A DNA stretch of 64,000 nucleotides from Tausonia pullulans. Its lineage: Eukaryota; Basidiomycota; Tremellomycetes; Cystofilobasidiales; Mrakiaceae. Each line of letters begins with the position of its first letter. Position 1 is the first letter of the stretch. This document shows, piece after piece, positions 10,710 through 23,878 of this stretch. A program made the position numbers and the translations under genes. The notes under the pieces were generated by a model. It had not been told where the DNA came from, ran no database searches, and was given only the letters and a program-made list of their open reading frames with translations. The stretch spans positions 496,001 to 560,000 of the forward strand of contig OX637624.1 in the NCBI GenBank assembly GCA_951802195.1, written 5' to 3'.

Positions 10710-13700
10710 TCAAGGCCGCTTGTTGGCCTCCCCAGGCTTCATCCCCCACAGAGCGCCAATGAGGTCCCTGGCCGTCGCTACAACCCCCCCTCCACCACCA
10801 CCACCTCCTCCTCCTCCTCCCGACGAAGCCGTCGCACCTCCACCAAGGATCTTGCTCCCACCTCCACCCGTGATGGGAGGCGACGGCGCCCCCGGGCTTC
10901 CACTCGTAAGAGTAGGATCTCCATTGGAGATGTTGGACGTCGTCCTCTGAAGCGCATGCGTCGCTTGGTCCGGAAGCTGCGCGGGCTTGGGCATGGGCTG
11001 ATGGACGTGTGGGAGGGAGGCGGCTGAGGCGTCCACGAGGGGTCTCATGGAGATCTGTGGAAGGAGCAAAAAGAAGATGCAACGTTAGCGGAAGGGGGGA
11101 CAGTGCATCATCTGCTCCTGAGCACGCGAGAGGAGGAGGGCAAGAGCTCACGAGAGGCGACGAGTTGGGCGTCGGGTTAGTGCTTTCGGAGAAATCAAAC
11201 GAGCTGTCCCTCGCGGACGAGGGCTGCTCATCTCCAGCGACGTGCTTGAGCTCCTGCAAGTGATTCTCCTCCACATCGACCGCCGCCGCCGCCGGATCTC
11301 CAACGACCGGCTGCTTGATCGATGCCGAGTCGAGCGCCTCGTGTATGTTGCGCCTGTGCTCGACGTCGGCCCAGAAGTCGTCCCTCGACCTAGGCGAAGA
11401 TGACATTCCTGCGGGAGAGCCGTGCTCAAAGTCCGGCGGCGGGGAGGGAATCCCGCTCGAGCTCGAGGACGCGTTGTCGGGGGTCGCTGGGCCGAGAGGG
11501 ACACCGCCGGCGTTAACGGTCTTGATGGATGGTGGGCGAGCAGCGCGTCCACCTCCGGTCGAGCTGTTGAGGGGGGAGTTGGACGGAGTGGGGGACGAGG
11601 TTGCCAGCGGGGAGGAGGCAGCCTGCTGCTGGGAGGCGTTGTACCCGGCCGGAGCGGTCGTGTTGAGCACCGGCGAGCTCGCGTACGGCGAGGGTGAGAC
11701 CGACAAGCCCGTCGAAGATCCGCTCCTCGAAGGGACCCGATCCAAAAGGGACGACGAGCTCGAGGTCCTCATGACGGACCTTCCACGCGTGGTGTTGGCC
11801 TCCGAATGAGCATGCGCACTAGGCGGCAGCTGGCTGACGGGCGTGTGACCCGTCGATCCAGAGACCGGGGGGAGGAAGGCCTGAGGGTTCACCGACAACT
11901 GGGCGGCGTTGGCGTGCGTGTTGGATTTCGTCTGTTCCGGGTCATGTATGTACCCGCCTGCGTTCAGCTCGGGAGAAACGGCCCCTTGGGCAGCGGAGGA
12001 CGACTGTCGGTTCTTGAGGATCGAGCGGGACGGCTGCTGGGCGGTCCGAGATTGCTGCGGGGAGGAACCGAAGTAGGAGGGCGTGGGGATCGACTCGTTC
12101 GGCGACGTCGAGACGGGGACGGGATTAGCGTACGCCGCGGGGATGACGGGAGCGGCGCCAGAGGTCCCGATGGAGGCGCCTCGCCTCGGGGCGGGGACAG
12201 GCGCGGCGGCCGGGGAGGGCGGCTGGTGTTGGGGGGGTTGGTGGTGTTGGTGGTGTTGAGGTGGGTGGTGTTGTTGGTGGTAGGAGTACGCGTCGCTCGT
12301 CGTCTCGTAGTGGCCGACGCTGCCCATGCCGGACGACGGCGAGGACGAAGATCCGCCGGAGTTGCTACCGAAAGACGAGCGGTCGGGTCCGCCAAAGTAG
12401 TCATAGTCGTCGTCGTCATCGTCCCACTGGGCGGCGTCGATGGGCGAGGGGAAGTCGAAGGGCGACGACAGATGGCCGTGGGGGCTACCTCCCTGGGAGA
12501 CGGTAAAGGCGGCCTCGTGGTAGCCCTCCTCGTACCGGACGGCCGAGGACGACCCGGACGGAGGAGGGACAAAGACAATAGCCGGCGAGGGCGCGGGGAA
12601 GACCTCGTTGCTCTTAAGGATGGCCGGGGCGATGTGAGCGATAGTGAAGTGCTCAACCGACTGGGTCGACGACTGCCGCGAGAGCGAGGGTCGGATCGAC
12701 GACGAGACCGAGGAAGTCGAACGCATTTCAAGAACGTCATCATCGTCGTCGTCGTCGTCATCGTCATCGTCAGCATCATGGCTCTCATCCCGGTCGGGCG
12801 GGACCGACGTCGGCTCGTCAAGCGAGATGCACTGCTCGACGAAGGTGTTGAACGAGATGTGGCGCTTGCTGCTGCCTCCTGTCGCCGGCGCATTTTCCGA
12901 TACCGGCGAGCCGATCGGAGAGTAGCCAGCGTGCCCCGGCGGCGGAGACGGTGCCCTCGGGTGGTTGCGACGGACGATGTTGGTATCGGACCTCGTGTGG
13001 AGGAGCGTCGCCAACGGTCGGCCCGAGCCCCCTCCCCCTCGCTGCTGGGGCTGGTCGTCGGAGGAATCACTCTGGAGCTCCATGCCCTCGAGGACGGGCG
13101 ACGACGGTCGCGGCGTGGTGAGAATCTCCGAGATGGTCCGGTGCTTGAGGATGGGCTTCTTCGCTCCCGAGGAGACGAGGTTGAGGCGCTCCTCGGCGGT
13201 TGCAACGCGCGGAGGAGGGACCGCCTCGACGGCGGTGTGCAGGGGACCATAGAGCCAGGTGACGTCGCTGTCCTTGAGCCTGAGGTTTGGGGGGGGGGTG
13301 GGTGGGTGGGGAGGGATAAGGGGGAGGGCGGGGTGTGGGGTGTCAGCGAGGAAGGGCGGGGGAGAGAGGCGAGCAACAAGATGAAGGAAGAGAGTGGATG
13401 GATGGCTCCCAGACAGGCAGAGCTGAAAGAAGACTGGCAAGTGCGGACGATGTGCGAGCGAGCACGCCAGAGATACGAAGGGAAGACCCAGCGGGCACCA
13501 GCAGCGGCGAGAAGACCCGGCAGCGCACGCCAGCCAGCCTCCTCCTTCCTCGCCCTCGCCCCACCGCTGTTGTCGCCGACGGCGCGGGCGTCCATCCGCT
13601 CTCCGTCGGTTGCCCCTTGTCCGGCCAGCAGAGACTCACCAGTTGAGCGTCTCTGGGCTGATCGTCTTGAGCTTGTTCCGCTGCTTCCACCACGTCCGCC

Positions 13701-13911
13701 ACGACGCATTCTCGAGCCGGATGCCGTTGGCGATCTCGTTCTTGCGCTTGGTCATGGACCGCCATGAGGCCCAGACGTCCTCCTCGGCCCATTGGTGGGA
13801 AAGGTAGTCGACGCAGATCGACGGCAGCCGCGTCTGCACGTCCGCATCGTCCGGGTTGTGCGGGCCCATCGAGCCGGGCGAGTGGACCGAGGGCGGGAGG
13901 AACTGGGCCAT
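10710..13911 (-). CDS. REG1: REG1-like regulatory subunit of protein phosphatase 1
   Basis: Three exons (13911-13640, 13279-11152, 11054-10710) join in frame to 914 residues. Residues 30-110 match the fungal areA GATA-like domain (PF08550), with HQWAEEDVWASWRSMTKRKN and WWKQRNKLKTISPETLNWLK. This is followed by KKPILKHRTISEIL and, near residue 220, RHISFNTFVEQCIS. The RHIxF core is the PP1-docking (RVxF-like) motif of yeast Reg1. An acidic run of 13 Asp follows, and the C-terminus has a conserved ARDLIGALWGMKPGE. Yeast Reg1 targets the phosphatase Glc7 to Snf1 and keeps glucose repression on; the same role is inferred here. The rest is low-complexity, with His/Gln, Ser and Gly tracts. It is divergent from VPS9 across 630 bases and convergent with HK1. 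Confidence 0.85.
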
Positions 13912-14541
13912 ATCGCGGGAGGGGGACGGGTTGAGCGTAGGTGGGTGGGGGGTGGGATGAGGGGAGGGAGGAGCGGCGGCGGGTCGCTCGCTCTTGCGTC
14001 AGCTGGCTCGCTAGTGGGGTGTGGGCGAGGGGAGGAGCGGGCGAGGAGGGAGGCGGACGTGGAAGGACGAGGGCGGGGGAGAGGAAGGGAGAGAAGAGGG
14101 GGATGGGTTGAAGGTCAGAGGAATGGTGCGGGCGAGAGAGCGAGAGGGCGGCGCGGGCGAGCGGCGGCGGGGGGGTGCCCTGGCTGCCCTGGCTGTCCTT
14201 TCTCGCGCGGGAGGGGTGGGCCGCCGGCCGTGGGGGGCCGCCGACGAGGGAGCAGGGCGCTCGCCACCGGGCTGAGGCCCATCATCATCATCAATTTATC
14301 CTCTCTCGCGGGCTGGACACCATGCCACAGAGCGCCCTCCGTCTCGTCTTCGTCCGCGACGGGACTTCCCCGATGACGAGTCCGTCCGCCCAAACATTCC
14401 GTCAGCCCCCAGCCACCGGCCGCATGGGCGAGCGAGCCTGCCTGCGGGCGGCCCCAGCCCGCCAAGGCGCGTCGGCTGGCCGTCAGCCTCGACGGTCGCT
14501 GGCTCGCCGGCAACCAGCATTCTCCCATCGCGTCGCCCTGC
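13912..14541. promoter_or_regulatory. Divergent promoter region between REG1-like and VPS9 genes
   Basis: This 630-base GC-rich spacer separates two genes transcribed away from each other, so it should hold both promoters. On the + strand it is G-rich next to the REG1 start and becomes C-rich before the VPS9 start, so each leader is pyrimidine-rich in its own sense. No clear TATA box is seen. Confidence 0.5.
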
Positions 14542-17500
14542 ATGCCAGCCGCAACGGACCCACCGTCTGGATCGCCCCCGTCGCCTCCTCCGACGGAGTC
14601 GACAGAGCCGTCGGGACCAGGGGCTGCCCAGCCGTCGTCGCCTCCTCCACCTCCTCGCCCAGCATCACCCCCGCCGGAGCCAGCTCCAACACCTCGAGCA
14701 CCATCGGACGACTCCCCTCCGTCTACGTCTCCTCCTTCTCCTCCCCCTCCCCTTCCGCCCGCAGATCTCGAGATCCCCGAATCGTGGCTCGCCTTTTCGG
14801 ACGGGCCCAGCAAGCCGAACGCGGCCCCCTCTAGCAAGGCTCTCTCGACGCCCTTCGACATCTCCGAGTTTGACCCCCTCGAAACCAAGCCACCACCACC
14901 ACCAAAGCCACCATCAGCTCCCCCAGCGGCAGCAGCAGCGCCTTCGCCGTTGCTGTCTCGAGCCTCTTCGTCGGCATCCATGACGGCGACGAGGCGCCGC
15001 GATACCAGCTCGTCCCCCGCCCCGGCAGCGACGAGCGGTCTTGTCGGCGCCATCGCCGCGACGTTCCGGCGCAAGCCGTGGTCTTCCACGGGACCAGCAG
15101 GGGGGGATGGGGGAGGGACTGCTTCGTCGAGTGGGAGACCCAGCTCGGAGATGGATCGCAGAGAGCAGCGAGACAGCGAGCCGATCAGTGGAAAGACGAC
15201 GACGTCGTCGGCCCCTGCGCCGGCACTGGCCTTTGACTTTCCCAAGGTGAGCCTGGAGGAGCGATTCCGACTGAGGGGAGAGAGGGTCCTGACGATGCCG
15301 GCCTTGCTCGCCCTCCTCCAGTTCCTCGAGCAGCTCAAGTCTAAGCCCGCCGAACCTGTGGCCAAGTACCTCAAGAGGTCCGTCCGCCCGTTTTGCATCT
15401 GTCACCCACCCGAGGGCTACTGCCTCGCCTGGATTGACGCTTGCGTACCCGCTTGGCTAGCTTCCTGACGAACTTCGCAAAGAAGTCGTTCACGATGAAC
15501 GAGATGATCAAGCTTGTCCATGATTTCCTCAGCGTGAGTCCCACGAGAGAGAGCACACGACGTAACACGGTCATGACGCGTTAGGGGACTGACGCGTCGT
15601 CGCGCCGTTCCCCCTCCCGCCTCCTTCGAACGGAAGTTCATCACGGCCCGTATGAGTGAGGTCGAGCCGTGGAAGAGCATGAGCGAGCCGGAGTTTGAGA
15701 ACGCCGTGGATTGCATGGAGAAGCTCGTCATGAATGTAGGTCGGTCTCGTGCGTTGACCTTGGGGGGAAAGAAAGTGGCAGTGGCTGATGATGGCGCATC
15801 TCCAGCGGCTCTATCCGTTCACATTCACGCCGACCATCGACCGGTCAAGGCATCATATTACGACTGACGACCTCGAGAAGGATGCGATTCTTCGCCAGCG
15901 GATACGACTCTTCAGCTGGGTGAGCGCAGCATCTCAGCTTGTCATCCTCGCACCCTCCTTCATCCTGACACCCACCACTACTCCGCTAGGTCGAAGCCAA
16001 GCACCTTGACGTCCTTTCTCCCCCTCAAGAGGTCTCTGCCTCTTCCACACCTACAACCGAAGAGGGTACTGGCGCCTCCGCCAGCGAGACGTTCCAAGGC
16101 TACCTCGATTTCGCCGCGAGCGAGCTCCTCAAGATCAACCATTACAAGGCGCCGAGGGACAAACTCATCTGCATCTTGAACTGCTGTAAGGTCATCTTTG
16201 GTGGGTTGTCGTCGCTCGTTTGCCTTGCCCTCCGTTGGCGCTAGATGCTGATGTTGTGGCGCGCATGTTAAGGTCTCATTCGGTGGATCTCGGACGGCAA
16301 GCCTCAGCATGGCGGGGCGGACGCGTTCGTCCCGATTCTCATCTACGTCGTCCTGAAGGCCAACCCGGAGCACCTCATCTCCAACGTCGAGTGCGTCCTT
16401 TTACCCTGCCTCCCGCTTCTTTCATCGTCTTTCGCCCAACCACTGACGCTTTGCTGCCCAGATACATCAACCGCTTCCGCTCCGCCTCCCGCCTCCAGAG
16501 CGAGGCGGGCTACTACCTCAGTTCCCTCATGGGCTCCATCAGCTTCATCGAAGCGATGGACTACACCTCCCTCACGAACATCACCAAGGCTGAATTCGAA
16601 GCCAACGTCGAGTATGCCGTCTCCACCCTCCCACCTCAAACCCCCCCATCGCCCCATCCCCACCCCAACGCACAGCATCAAAGCCCCTCCTCGTCATCCA
16701 TCACACACGCCTCAGCACCCTTCACCACGACAGCGGATGGAGAGGAGCCTGCTTCCGCCCTCCCGTCCTCCTCTCTCACGTTCACCTCGGTCTCAGCCGC
16801 AGTGGCCCAGACGACAGTGACGCTCGACGCCGCCGGGAGAAGGTTCTTTGAGCGGACGAACGATGCGGTGAGCGCGCTGGGGAAGATCTTCTCCGAGGCG
16901 GTGGAGGACATGTCGGGGGGAGGGCCCCCGCCAGGACAGCAGCAGCAGGCGGCGGGGGACAACAGGCCGCCATATCAGGCGAGGGTGAGAAGTCCGAGAC
17001 CAAGAAGCTTCGTCGGCAGTGGAGTGGGAGGACCGCAGCAGCAGTTACAGCAGCAACAACAGACGTATTACCAGCAGCAGCACCTCCTTCCCTCACCTCA
17101 TCGCAACAACCCTCCATCGCACATGCAACAACAACAACAACAGCAGCAGCAGCAGCAACAGCCCCTAAGCCCCTATCCCTCGACAGGAGCGCCACCTCTT
17201 CACTCGGCCAACGCCACCACTGTCCCCTTCGGCGACGAATTCCTCCTCTCCGAAGACGACGACCAGATCGACTATGAGCAGCTCCAGAGGCAGCTCGACG
17301 CGCGAGATCGGGAGGCGAGGTGCGTCGCTGGTTCGCGGTGACTCGCGTCGTCTGGCGAGCGCCCTCTTTTCTCGGCTGACAGTGCCAGGACGTCGTCTTC
17401 TTCCACAGAACGGCGAGCCTGTCAACGCTGAGCCAGATGTTCCCGGACCTCGATGCGGAACTGGCGGCGCTCGTGCTGGATGAGAAGGGAGGGGTTGGTC

Positions 17501-17624
17501 GTTTCCTCGTTCAGTCTCGCTCTCTCGAACCCTCCCGGACTGATGTTTTTTTTGGGGGGTCTGATGGGAGCAGGACCTCGACAGCTCGGTCGACGCCCTG
17601 ATCGAGATGGCTGGCGGGGCATAG
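14542..17624 (+). CDS. VPS9: Vps9-type Rab5 guanine nucleotide exchange factor with CUE domain
   Basis: Nine exons join in frame to 814 residues. Residues 1-230 are Pro/Ser-rich. A helical bundle and VPS9 domain span about 240-480, with KSFTMNEMIKLVHDFLS, DCMEKLVMN, ASELLKINHYKAPRDKLICILNC-type segments, and the catalytic-side block GADAFVPILIYVVLKANPEHLISNVEYI. A Gln-rich linker follows (about 600-690). The C-terminal 45 residues form a CUE domain (TLSQMFPDLD ... SSVDALIEMAG) that should bind monoubiquitin. In yeast, Vps9 activates the Rab5 protein Vps21 on early endosomes, with CUE coupling it to ubiquitinated cargo. Exons are 14542-15377, 15461-15533, 15637-15735, 15806-15919, 15990-16200, 16273-16390, 16462-17319, 17409-17493 and 17574-17624. 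The acceptor before 15637 (GGAAG) is weak but needed for the domain. Confidence 0.9.
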
Positions 17625-18051
17625 ATCGGACTCCGAGCCGGCCACGACGAAAGTAAACGGTGAACAGAAACGACGACCTTTGACGATGGATGCATGCATG
17701 ACGAAGCGGACTTGAGTGGTGTTCGTGGAGCGTTGAAGAGCACAAAAGGAATGTCGGGTCGCCATCGTGGATTGAGAAAGCCCAGTTGAAAACGTGAAGG
17801 GGAAAAAAAGCAGAGATGTGAGAAAGAGCAAGGAGAGGAAAGCAAGCCAGCAAGCAAGAGAGAAAAGGTATGTACGGAACTCAAGATGACTGGAGAAACG
17901 AAAGAGAAGCAGAGGAGAAGAAATGTTTTGTGCGTGTAGGTGTGCTTGTATGTATGTGTGTGTGTCCCTATCTATCAAGGGCCCCTTTAAGACAGGACGG
18001 ACGAATGAATCCTGTGGAGATGTACCCAAATCTATGTCGTATGCATTCAGT
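17625..18051. other. Convergent 3' UTR region
   Basis: VPS9 and the seven-TM gene converge here. The + strand is purine-rich from about 17790 to 17940, which makes it pyrimidine-rich in the sense of the minus-strand gene. A short GT repeat lies near 17940-17965. No gene or RNA is seen. Confidence 0.5.
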
Positions 18052-20659
18052 TCAGTACGGTAGCGCCGGCTGCTGGATCAACTCGGCCTGGCTTGCGCCC
18101 GTCTCGCTAGCCTTCATGCTCGCTCCATCGTGGCTCCTCCTCCTACCTCCCCCCCGCTCCAAGTCGTGCTCCTCGAACGTCTCGAGCGAGATTTCGTCCT
18201 CGTCGTGGAGGACGGCTCCGGTGGAGCGGTACGTTATCGTGTGGTCTCCGACGTTTTTGACGGACTCGACGTTGGCGGTGGGGGAGGAGGTGTGGATGAT
18301 AGTCTGAGTGTGGATCTGGATCGACTTGCCGCCGATGCCACCGGTGCGGTGGTTCGTCCGAGGGGTATCACCGGTGTAGCCCATGTCGGAGGAGCGCTCG
18401 GTCGTCTGGAAGTCGCGCCGGAGGGAGCCGCGGCTGTGAGAAGGGGAGAGCGGGGAAGAGAGAGAGGGTGATATCAGGATCAGATGGACAAGAAAAAGGG
18501 CAGATCGATGCGAGGAAGACAGGAAGACTCACGAGTTGAGGACGTGGCAGACCGAGATGGCGTACAGCTTGGTCTCGGCGTACGAGAAGAGGGCCGGCCA
18601 GGATCCTCCCGGGTCGAGGACGTAGGAGACGAGGAAGCCGAAGGCGGCGAGCGAGGGCAGGACCTGAGCCTCGCAGGTGAAGCTTTGAGGCACAGCGGGT
18701 CAAAATCGATGAACGGACTGTTGCGCGATGAAGGCAGAGGGAGAGACGGCTCACCGAATAAGAGCCCCAATAGTCTCCTACCTCAGCGAAAAATGAAACA
18801 CAAGTCAGTGCTTCTTCGCCACCGCCAATGGCAAGCTCCGAGACTCACGTCCGTGCGCTTCCAGCCTGTCTTGGAACGGAGAAGGCTGAAGACGACTAGT
18901 GATGCAGTCGAAATGCACGTCAGAGATAAGTGAGATAGCTGAGGACGGAGCTGGAGAGACTTACTGGATCCGGTAAGCATGACATCCGTCGCAAGCGTAA
19001 GAGCCTTCCAAGTGACAACGAGACCTGTGGCCTGAGGGAGCAAACGGATAGGAATGGTGAGCCAAGGTGACGAGGAGCGAAGAAAGAGAGCAACGGAGGA
19101 GCCTCTCACCCGACCGTTGTAGACAGCGTCTCCACCGAGGATGCCGACGAGCCAAATAAAGGTCGCCGTGCCCGTTCCAAAGCCAGTGATGATCTGAGGA
19201 GGGTACGCCGCGAGGAGTGAAGGGAGGTGGGGAAGGGAAAGGAGGGGTTGGGAGCAGGAGGGCGGAGAGTCGGCGATTTATTTGGCGTCAGGGGGTCAAG
19301 ATCGAAATTCTCCGGTTCAGGGGGGGGGGAAGGGGAAAGGAAGCTACTCATGTGACTTACAGTGAAAAGGCAGGTGACGAGGAGAATCTTGTTCTTCTTG
19401 GTGAGCTTGTATGCTCGTTGAAGGAAGAAGAGCTGCGAGAGAACGCCGACGGTGGCTTCAAAGAGCCAGGTCGTATCGATGTAGAGACCAGTGGTGAACT
19501 TCTCGCTGTAGAGTGAAAGAGGGAAAGGGAAGGAAGTGAGGCCTGGATCTTGACAGCGAGGTTAGAAGGAGGAGGACAAATGGCCAAAGACGAACTAGTC
19601 GGCGTACTGCAAATGAGGCAAATGATAAGAGATGGTCAGCGTGGACCGCCATGATACTGCGGAGGAGATTTAAAATGAATGTTACTCGCAAAACGGGCAA
19701 ACATGGTCCAACTATAGGTAATGTTTGTTGCTGTTTGAGCGACATTGAGGAGGAGAAGCAAGATGACGAGAACCCGGATCATTCTAGCGTCGCGAAACCA
19801 CTTGCTGTGGAGATCCGGCGAGCTTGTGGGTCAGTCTGCGCCAGATGTTTCCATACTAAGACAGACAGGACATATGAAGGCTCACAAATAACTCCAGACC
19901 TGCAGGAAGGCGAGAGTGTGAACACCGTTAGCCCAAAGTTACATGCGGTCGGGGAGCAGGCGTCGCTAGCCCTCGCTCGCTCGACTCCTGACGGTCGCTT
20001 GTGTTTCACCGGATGCCTCCGCACGCCGCTTCCCGGGATCCCCGGTGGCCGCCGCCACCAATAAGCAAGCTCTCCGGGACATTCCGCCCTTCCTTCCTTT
20101 CTTCTTTTCCTACTTTCTTCCTTGTCCACGAGAAGGGGAAGAAGAAAGCGACAGCAGCCTAAACAAACGCACCTCGAGTACGAGAACGCCGAACAAAATC
20201 TGGTCAAACGCTACGGCGAGGACGATAGGACCCATGTCTGGACAAGGCGCAAAAGTCGAAGGCACAATCAGGTCAGCAAGTGGGAGTGGAACTGAAGAGA
20301 CGACACGCGCGCTTGCAAGCAATGCTTGTGATCGATCTCTCAGATCAATGCTTGATCTTTTCATAATTCGCACTTACAGTACTCTGAAAGATTGCCGACC
20401 GTCATCCGGAGAGCGTAAGCGACACATCTGGCAGGACAGGGAACACATTGACGCACCTCGGCGGTCCTGTAGAGGGGCAATGATAACGAGCAAGGGGGTG
20501 TGTTTGAGCGGAGTTGCGTGCGCCGTCCCACCACTTTCTCAGGTGTGAGTGCAATCGAGAGCAGAAGTCTTGGCTCACCTTGAACGCTTGGACGTATGAC
20601 GCGATGGCCGCATCGTAATCGCTCTGCGACAGTTGAAACGAGTTAATTGTAGCGTTCAT
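18052..20659 (-). CDS. DUF6534-type seven-transmembrane protein
   Basis: Thirteen exons join in frame to 397 residues. Seven hydrophobic segments follow an N-terminal stretch with a possible N-glycosylation site (MNATINSF): GPIVLAVAFDQILFGVLVLE, a Leu-rich helix after KWFRDARM, then TWLFEATVGVLSQLFFLQ, LVTCLFTIITGFGTGTATF, LVVTWKALTLATDVMLTG, LPSLAAFGFLVSYVL, and a last helix with KLYAISVCHVLNSR. The KLYA...LNSR end and the SLLRSKTGWKRTD loop are typical of the basidiomycete DUF6534 family, whose function is unknown. The cytosolic tail is acidic. Exon 2 (20466-20457) has 10 nt, exon 4 (19899-19886) has 14 nt and exon 6 (19606-19596) has 11 nt. The intron after exon 5 has a GC donor (GCGAGT at 19689). 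All are needed to keep the frame. Confidence 0.82.
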
Positions 20660-22058
20660 CTAGTGGGCTGCCTGGAAGGGAGAAGGGAGAGAGGAAGCCG
20701 TGGGAGGGCGGCCGGAGCCAGCGAAATGAGGGCTGAAAAGGCGAGGGGGAGGGTGGCAACACGCGCTTCGCGGCTGACGTCGGGTGGAGGAAGCGAGAGA
20801 GCAAGCAGGCAAGAATTGGCGAGAAATGGAGGCACCGCGAACGCCGGGGAGGGAGAGTGAAAAGGAAGATGGGCAGTCGGTCCGAGTGGGTATAGGTAGG
20901 GGAGGAGAGGGGGATGATAGGGAGGTGGTCGGTTGAGAAGACAATGAAGGAGGCGTAGGGGAAGGTGACGAGGGGGAAGGGGAGAGAGGATAGAGAGTAA
21001 AGGAAGGAAATCGGGTCGTCCCCTTCTCCTTGTTGAACCCCGCCTCTGCCCGTGGCCGCCTCGTTTTTGCCCGAAACATCCTCAGGGACACACAGCAGGA
21101 GTAGCCGGTGATTAGCATTGGACAAAGGGGCGTTCTCAGGCTAAAGGATTGGGAAAAGATCCAAGCCAGGCCGAACATATCCCCGAACGGGCGAACGCGT
21201 GTGCGAGGGTTCGAGAGCGAGATGGCGTCCGGGAGAGGGCTGTCAAGGGTCGCTCACACTCCATGAGTGTCGTGGGCACGCGGCCGAGCCCGACCGAGAG
21301 GAGGCGACGACCGCCGGCAAGTCACGGTACGCTGGCCTGGAATTTGTGTCACGTCCAACAGAGGGGTTGCATATCTTCCTCGATTCTGCTTGAGAAAGAC
21401 ATGGACATATATCTAATGCAGCTGCAGGAGGCTGAAGTGCTGGCAAGCGCTTGGGCGCTCGCCCACCTGTCCTCTCACTGTTCCTCGATCTCTGCGTCGA
21501 TAGGAGGCCGTCTGCCATGAGATAGTCCCGCTGTCGGTGGAAATTGACAATGGACTCAACGATCTGATCGTGTTTACTCTCTCGGAACCAGATCATAAGC
21601 TGATTCAACCGTAGCATTATTCCTTCTTCATTCATACACGGACGCCAATCGAACTTATCCGCCGATGGCCACGCTAATTCAATAATAGCGATTGAGGAGG
21701 GGAGGGGGGGATGGGGGGGATCGCCGTTTTTCCCGTTTATGTGGACTAATGAATGATCTTCGACAACTGGTCCCCTATCATGCTCGTCGGATCAGACTCC
21801 TTATGCTGGGGCCGTTCCGGTGGCATTTACGAGCATGTGCTCAACGAACGATGTGTCTTTCTGTCAGGTATTCATACCCCGCGTCGCGCTCATGGGTCTT
21901 CTAATTTAACCCCTGACTGAGGACGACGACCCTTCGTTGAATTGGGGGCGCCAGGAGGGACGTGCGGACCCGCCTGCCTACCTAACGACATATGGCAAAC
22001 ATACAAGGACGCATACATGCATTTCCGGGTAGCTCACACGACCGTCGGACGTCGGTTC
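20660..22058. other. Intergenic region between the seven-TM gene and NOSIP
   Basis: About 1.4 kb lies between the start of the seven-TM gene and the 3' end of the NOSIP gene, both on the minus strand. Next to the seven-TM start the + strand is purine-rich (20680-21010), as expected for a pyrimidine-rich leader and promoter. The rest is of mixed composition. No convincing exon, tRNA or snoRNA is seen. Confidence 0.5.
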
Positions 22059-23878
22059 TTACTGGAACGCTGTACCGACCTAGAGAGAGAGATAAAGAGA
22101 GTTGAGCAAAAACGGTCACTGAGGATCCAGAGGAGACAAAAAGATAGAACCAGGTCAGTCCCCTCACCTTGACAGCTTCGGCTCCACCAGCAGCGGCATA
22201 GCCAGTGCCATCCCGCTTAAGCTCGACGAGATCCTTCTCCTTGGCCCGACCGTCGCAAGCAACGCACTGCTTGCCGGGCTTGACGATCTTTTCGCAGCAA
22301 GACTTGCACACAACATGCCCGCACGTCTGAGAAAAGGAGGAGGCTTGAGCATTCAAGCCATTGTTCGGTTCGTCTTGGCACCCCTCTCAGAGATTCACCT
22401 TGATGATGACGGACGTCGAGGCGTTCGTGAGCTCCTTCGAGCACGAAGGGCAAATCGACGTTGGCTTGTCTTTGGGTGCAGACGCCCCCGACGACGTTGT
22501 CGTCGCGGCAGAGGCGGAAGCGGGAAGAGGGGTGAAGTGAACCGTAATGAGCTTCTTGATGCTAATGAGATTCGTGTGCGGACAAAAGAGAGATTGAAAC
22601 CCCAGCCCAACGACGATCATCAGCCAATGGAACGACGGCAAACAGTGACGACCGGGAGCTAAGGGCTGAACCCGACGGGCGACACACTCGCCTCAAGGGG
22701 TGCGGGTGCGTGTCGGCCTGGCACATGGTCTCGAGTTTGACCTCCTTGAGGGGTGCCACGCCAGCCTCCGGCGCCAGACTCGGCCTGATGGGGAGGAGCG
22801 TGCAAACAAGTCAATGACACCAGATCAGTCAGCGTCGATCCGATGTCAGCCCGCCTGTTATTCGTTGGAACGCACAGCCAGAACGCAGGAAGCTTCGCCT
22901 TCCTCGCCTCGGCCTGTTCCTTCTCAATCTTAGCCATGGCGGCATCCTCAGCTTCGCTAGCTAGTCGACCGACGGCGTCGAGGTCGAGGTCAAACCCAAA
23001 TTTACGCTTGAGATCCTTGGCTGCGAGGAGCAGACACGCGCATCAAGGCCGACGCGTCAGATGAGTGCGCCAGCCCCGCCTCCCGCAACGAAGAGTACAC
23101 GACCACTCACTCTCGCTCTCCTTGAGACCATTTAACGACAGCGATGCCGATGACTCAGAGGACTGTGCCTCGCTGGTAGTGAGCCTCGCTCCGAGCCCGC
23201 TCTGAGTCCTCTCAAACTCCTTGAGGACTCGCTCCCTCGCCTCCGCGCGAGCCTTGATCAATGCCTCCTCGTCTTCGATGGCTCGTCGAGCAACTTCGAC
23301 CTTGTGGGCCTCAATGAGCTTCTTCTGAGATAGGAGCGACTCGAGAATACACTCCTGCCGGGCGGATTGGTGAGCATATGCGTGTACCGGATCAGTTCAA
23401 CGCGTCGTGAGGCGAGCGCGCTACGGCAGGCCACGCCAACGCCATGGCATTAAAGTCTCACACACCCGGCAGTAGAGGTGACCCTCGGGACACGCGCAAG
23501 GGTCCCGGACAGTTGAGTTACAGAGCTGGCAGGAATCGAACCGACGGAAAGACTCGGCGTTGAGGCGTTGCTACGCACAAGACAGATGTGAGAGAGGCAT
23601 TAGTCGAGCGCTCGCTCTCCAGCGGAGTCCACGACGATACACACCTTCTTGGATCCGTAGGGAAGCTTAGACTTTTCAAAGTGGGAAAAGATAGGTGAAC
23701 TGGACGGAGCAGCAGCCGGTCAGAGCGACAGAAAGAGGGAACGTCAAGACACGCTTTCGCGAAGCTGGACCGTACGAGTGCGAGTTCTTGGCGTGACTAC
23801 AAGGGGCATCGTCAAGATATCAGCTCGCGTAGGATATGTATGGGTCACACACCCGCTGACGACTTACGATCGTCCCAT
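22059..23878 (-). CDS. NOSIP-family RING/U-box protein
   Basis: Ten exons join in frame to 338 residues. The N-terminus follows the NOSIP pattern closely: MGRSHAKNSHSS, then HFEKSKLPYGSKKQRL, and a first modified U-box with FDSCQLCNST and CPEGHLYCRECILESLLSQK. A charged coiled coil follows (about 80-150), then FWLPSL, KLITVHFTPL, and a second zinc-binding half with CPSCSKEL, TCGHVVCKSCCEKIV and CVACDG, ending near GTAFQ. Family members act as ubiquitin ligases and spliceosome-associated factors in the nucleus; that role is by homology. The first coding exon has 11 nt (23878-23868). The intron after 22692 appears to use a GC donor (GCGAGT); a weak GTGTCG donor three codons further also keeps the frame. 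The last coding exon has 21 nt (22079-22059). It shares a 166-base divergent promoter with RTF1. Confidence 0.87.

Noticed and set aside
11806-13767. Very long plus-strand open frame across the REG1-like gene
   Set aside because: It is antisense to a gene with clear domain matches; GC-rich codon bias opens the opposite frames.
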